25,300 nucleotides of DNA. Source: CAZIPZ01 sp964541075 (lineage in GTDB: Bacteria; Acidobacteriota; Terriglobia; 20CM-2-55-15). This document shows positions 22,988-25,300 of this stretch, in pieces (the first letter of the stretch is position 1; each line of letters opens with the position of its first letter). The translations under genes were made by a program, and so were the position numbers. The notes under the pieces were generated by a model that saw only the letters and a list, made by a program, of their open reading frames with translations, made no database searches and was not told where the DNA came from. The stretch is taken from contig CAZIPZ010000032.1 of NCBI GenBank assembly GCA_964541075.1, positions 1-25,300 of the forward strand, read 5' to 3'.

Positions 22988-24006
22988 CGCCAACCGTCTC
23001 GGTTATTGTTGTGAATCTCAATCGACGCGATCTCCTTGAACGTTGCTTGAATTCTCTCTGGCGTCAGACATTCATGGACTTCGAAGTGGTTGCTGTGGAC
23101 AACGGTTCGAACGACGGGTCCGGAGAGTTCCTGAAATCGGTTGGCGATTCACGGTTGCATGTTGTCTTGCTGCCGATGAACCGAGGATTCGCAGGCGGCT
23201 GTAATGCAGGCATCCGCGAAGCTCGAGGACGATACATTGCAACATTGAACAACGATGCAGTCGCCGATGCATGTTGGTTGGAAGAGATAGTGCATGGAAT
23301 GGAGTCCAATGAGCAGATCGGAATGTGCGCCAGCAAAATTCTTTTTGACGGCGATCATGGACGTATCGACAAGGTCGGTCATCTTATTTATCTGGATGGC
23401 TTGAACCATGGCAGAGGGTCAGGCGAGGCAGACTGCGGCCAGTTTGAACGCCGCGAAGAAGTGTTGCTTCCTGATGCTGCTGGGGCTCTGTATCGTCGTG
23501 ACATGCTGGATGTCATTGGTCTATTTGATGAGCAATTCTTCGCCTACGGTGACGATTGTGATCTTGGGTTGCGTGGCCGGCTTGCCGGTTGGACGTGCCT
23601 GTATGTTCCAACAGCGGTCGTCTACCACATCCACTCTGCGACTGCAGGAGAGTTCTCGCCCCTAAAGGCGTTTCTTATTGAACGAAATCGCATATGGGTT
23701 GCGGTGAAGACATTCCCACTACCTTTGCTTTTGATGTCCCCATTTTTTACGCTGTTGAGATTTGCTTTTCACGCTTACGGGTCTATTTTTATGATCGGTT
23801 CTTCCGGGCAGTTCGCCGCCGGATGTTCGCGAAGCCGGTTGGTTTTAATGATGGCGAAAGCCTATTGGTGCGGCTTCAAACATCTGCCTGCAATGTGGCG
23901 TTCGCGAAGGAAGATACGTCGTTTCGCGCGAATGACGGGACAAGATTTCACCACACTCCTCCTTAAGCACCGAATAACGCTGCGCGCGTTGACTCTCGGG
24001 ACTTGA
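22984..24006 (+). CDS. Family 2 glycosyltransferase, rhamnosyltransferase-like
   Basis: A 340-residue GT-A fold glycosyltransferase. VSVIVVNLNRRDLLERCL (5-22) is the nucleotide-sugar entry strand, VDNGSNDGS (38-46) the uracil-binding turn, and TLNNDA (87-92) the metal-binding position. GLFDEQFFAYGDDCDLGLR holds the acceptor-side acidic residues, and VVYHIHSAT is typical for the rhamnosyl/GT2 group of polysaccharide clusters. A hydrophobic stretch after about residue 250 (PLPLLLMSPFFTLLRF) suggests membrane attachment. The ATG lies in an ATGA overlap with the methyltransferase stop. The sugar and acceptor are not identifiable. It is the last gene of the cassette and is followed by 487 bases without a clear gene. 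Confidence 0.88.
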   Translation: MTPTVSVIVVNLNRRDLLERCLNSLWRQTFMDFEVVAVDNGSNDGSGEFLKSVGDSRLHVVLLPMNRGFAGGCNAGIREARGRYIATLNNDAVADACWLEEIVHGMESNEQIGMCASKILFDGDHGRIDKVGHLIYLDGLNHGRGSGEADCGQFERREEVLLPDAAGALYRRDMLDVIGLFDEQFFAYGDDCDLGLRGRLAGWTCLYVPTAVVYHIHSATAGEFSPLKAFLIERNRIWVAVKTFPLPLLLMSPFFTLLRFAFHAYGSIFMIGSSGQFAAGCSRSRLVLMMAKAYWCGFKHLPAMWRSRRKIRRFARMTGQDFTTLLLKHRITLRALTLGT

Positions 24007-24493
24007 TCTTGAATGCAAAGGAAGGCAGGTTGTCGATTCTTATCATCGCAGTTATGACTCGTTCAAAGCGTGTTCGTACGACTGCAGGCGCCGCGACAAA
24101 AAGGAATAAGTCGTTCGGAAAGGCGCTGCCTGCAATTGGGTGAACGGCGATGCAACTCGGGAAAAGGGCGAATGTAAATCGGGGAAATTGCCATTCCTCT
24201 TTTCAAACGGTCAACCATATTTGAAAGACGCTCGGGCAAGCTTTTGAAAAGTGTGCAGCGACTCAGCAAAACGGAAGTCGAACTCTGAAAGAGCTAAAGC
24301 CAAATCTCGTTTCGGAAACAACGCATTGGAAAAAAGCTGAACAAGTTATTTGAACAGGGAACTCGACCTGGTTTAGGGTAAATCCACCTTTCGAAAGTAG
24401 AAGTCGATGCGTCACAAAAGGAAAACCGAAAACCGCGAATCGCGATCGTATTGGGCGACGGAAACCGGGCTTGTCGCTTCGCAATAACTCAGG
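24007..24493. other. 487-base stretch without a supported gene
   Basis: Between the rhamnosyltransferase-like gene and the stop of the convergent DPM1-like gene I find no open frame with a recognisable product. The middle (about 24300-24360) is visibly more A+T-rich (around 38% G+C by eye) than the flanking genes. A TTG/ATG-started frame ending at 24143 would give a 29-45 residue basic peptide with a hydrophobic start (RLSILIIAV); this may be the decayed 5' end of another gene. I see no tRNA, strong terminator or repeat array. Confidence 0.5.
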
Positions 24494-25219
24494 TTACTGT
24501 GCGCTAACGTCTTTCTTGACGGAAGAAGAACGCAGCAGGTTGTATTTGATAATGAAGTAGAGAGCCGCAATTCCATCTTTCCACGTTATCTTCTTGCCCT
24601 CGCTATAGTCGCGACCGTAGTAACCGATAGGAACCTCATATACTCGGCATCCCAGCCTGGCGACCTTGGCTGTGATCTCCGGTTCAAACCCGAAGCGATC
24701 CTCTTCGAGAGTAATCTTGGAAAAGATTTCGCGCCTGAAAACCTTATACCCGGTTTCCATATCTGTGAGGTTCAGGTTAGTAAACATATTGGACAGCAGC
24801 GTGAGAGTCTTGTTTCCGATGTAATGCCAAAAGAGCAACACGCGGTGGGGGCCGGAGAGGAATCGCGAGCCATAAACGACGTCAGCTTTTCCGGACAGGA
24901 TGGGTTCCAGCAGTTGTGGATAGTCGCCTGGATCGTATTCAAGATCCGCGTCCTGAATGAGAACAATGTCGCCAGTCGCCTGATAAATGCCCGTGCGAAG
25001 AGCGGCGCCTTTGCCCTGGTTTTTTGAACAAAAGATGAATCGAGCGGACGGTGTTTCATTTTGACGCTCCATGTCGCGGAGGACATCCACAGTGCCGTCT
25101 TTGGAGCCATCGTCAACAACGATGATTTCTTTGTTCATCGGGACAGACTCAATACGCTTCAGGACATCTCGAACGAAGACCTTTTCGTTATAAACGGGAA
25201 CGATGATTGAAAGCTTCAT
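24494..25219 (-). CDS. Family 2 glycosyltransferase, DPM1/polyprenyl-phosphate type
   Basis: A 241-residue glycosyltransferase resembling dolichol-phosphate mannose synthase and bacterial undecaprenyl-phosphate sugar transferases. Motifs are LSIIVPVYNEK (3-13), VVDDGSKDGT (34-43), the GKGAALRTG loop (69-77), the metal-binding QDADLEYDP (89-97) and DMETGYKVFRREIF. It has no multi-spanning membrane domain, so it matches the short, single-domain type acting at the cytoplasmic face. Product could be an undecaprenyl-phosphate sugar for glycan or protein modification. The start MKLSIIVP is fixed by the family N-terminus. The frame is open to 25270, but that extension lacks any family signal. AGGGGAAG lies about 12 bases upstream. 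No gene is supported between 25220 and 25300. Confidence 0.9.
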   Translation of the reverse strand: MKLSIIVPVYNEKVFVRDVLKRIESVPMNKEIIVVDDGSKDGTVDVLRDMERQNETPSARFIFCSKNQGKGAALRTGIYQATGDIVLIQDADLEYDPGDYPQLLEPILSGKADVVYGSRFLSGPHRVLLFWHYIGNKTLTLLSNMFTNLNLTDMETGYKVFRREIFSKITLEEDRFGFEPEITAKVARLGCRVYEVPIGYYGRDYSEGKKITWKDGIAALYFIIKYNLLRSSSVKKDVSAQ

Positions 25220-25300
25220 ATTCAAACGTCTTCCCCTGCAGAAACGGGTGTGGGTCGGAAATAGTAGCATGGTGGCGCGCGCTGTTTAGTTAGCAACTGG

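Noticed and set aside
22124..22993. 289-residue minus-strand frame opposite the methyltransferase
   Set aside because: Shadow of the zinc-ribbon methyltransferase; no domain, no start signal.
24054..24143. 29-residue basic ORF (MTRSKRVRTTAG start)
   Set aside because: No ribosome binding site and no recognisable family; kept only as a possible remnant.
1..25300. tRNA, rRNA, CRISPR array, riboswitch, intact insertion sequence, prophage or defence genes
   Set aside because: Looked for by eye in all intergenic stretches on both strands; none showed the expected motifs or repeat patterns.

Overview
The window carries ordinary bacterial housekeeping and envelope genes, tightly packed, with roughly 53% G+C by eye. 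The gene families suggest an uncultured member of the Acidobacteriota. Supporting signs are secreted proteins with carboxypeptidase-regulatory-like, TPR and TonB-C modules, LolA-like and fibronectin-III lipoprotein-type envelope proteins, and a dprA-topA-hslVU neighbourhood. This placement is an inference; there is no rRNA or other decisive marker. A run of ten N inside topA shows that the source is a scaffolded assembly.

Left part (1-3462, minus strand): a purine operon in the order metallo-beta-lactamase-fold hydrolase, purB, purS, purQ, purL. purL runs off the left edge. Divergent from it are a membrane-anchored TlpA-type thioredoxin and rlmN (3569-5172). Converging on rlmN, a minus-strand pair encodes a small SAM methyltransferase and a secreted regulatory-domain/alpha-beta-hydrolase fusion whose catalytic residues look lost.

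Middle part (6805-19202, plus strand): dprA and topA, a repeat-rich gap of 129 bases, then a compact run of folC, plsC (1-acyl-glycerol-3-phosphate acyltransferase), a class I glutamine amidotransferase hydrolase, a LolA-like periplasmic protein, hslV, hslU, an FN3 lipoprotein, a FSA/TalC transaldolase and a biotin-dependent carboxylase beta subunit. In many bacteria dprA-topA is followed by trmFO-xerC-hslV-hslU. Here folC to the LolA-like gene occupy the trmFO-xerC position.

Right part (19238-25300): a minus-strand radical SAM protein is divergent from a three-gene cassette coupled by ATGA overlaps: a secreted degenerate peptidase/TPR/TonB-C protein, a zinc-ribbon methyltransferase and a family 2 glycosyltransferase. 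After a 487-base stretch without a convincing gene comes a minus-strand DPM1-like glycosyltransferase, which suggests the edge of a surface-polysaccharide locus.

I found no CRISPR array, tRNA, rRNA, intact insertion sequence, prophage or recognisable defence system. The main oddities are two predicted pseudoenzymes, an N-run that appears to be an artefact, several TATAAT-like boxes almost touching start codons, back-to-back divergent start codons, a 50-base gene overlap, and several hairpins in intergenic positions.
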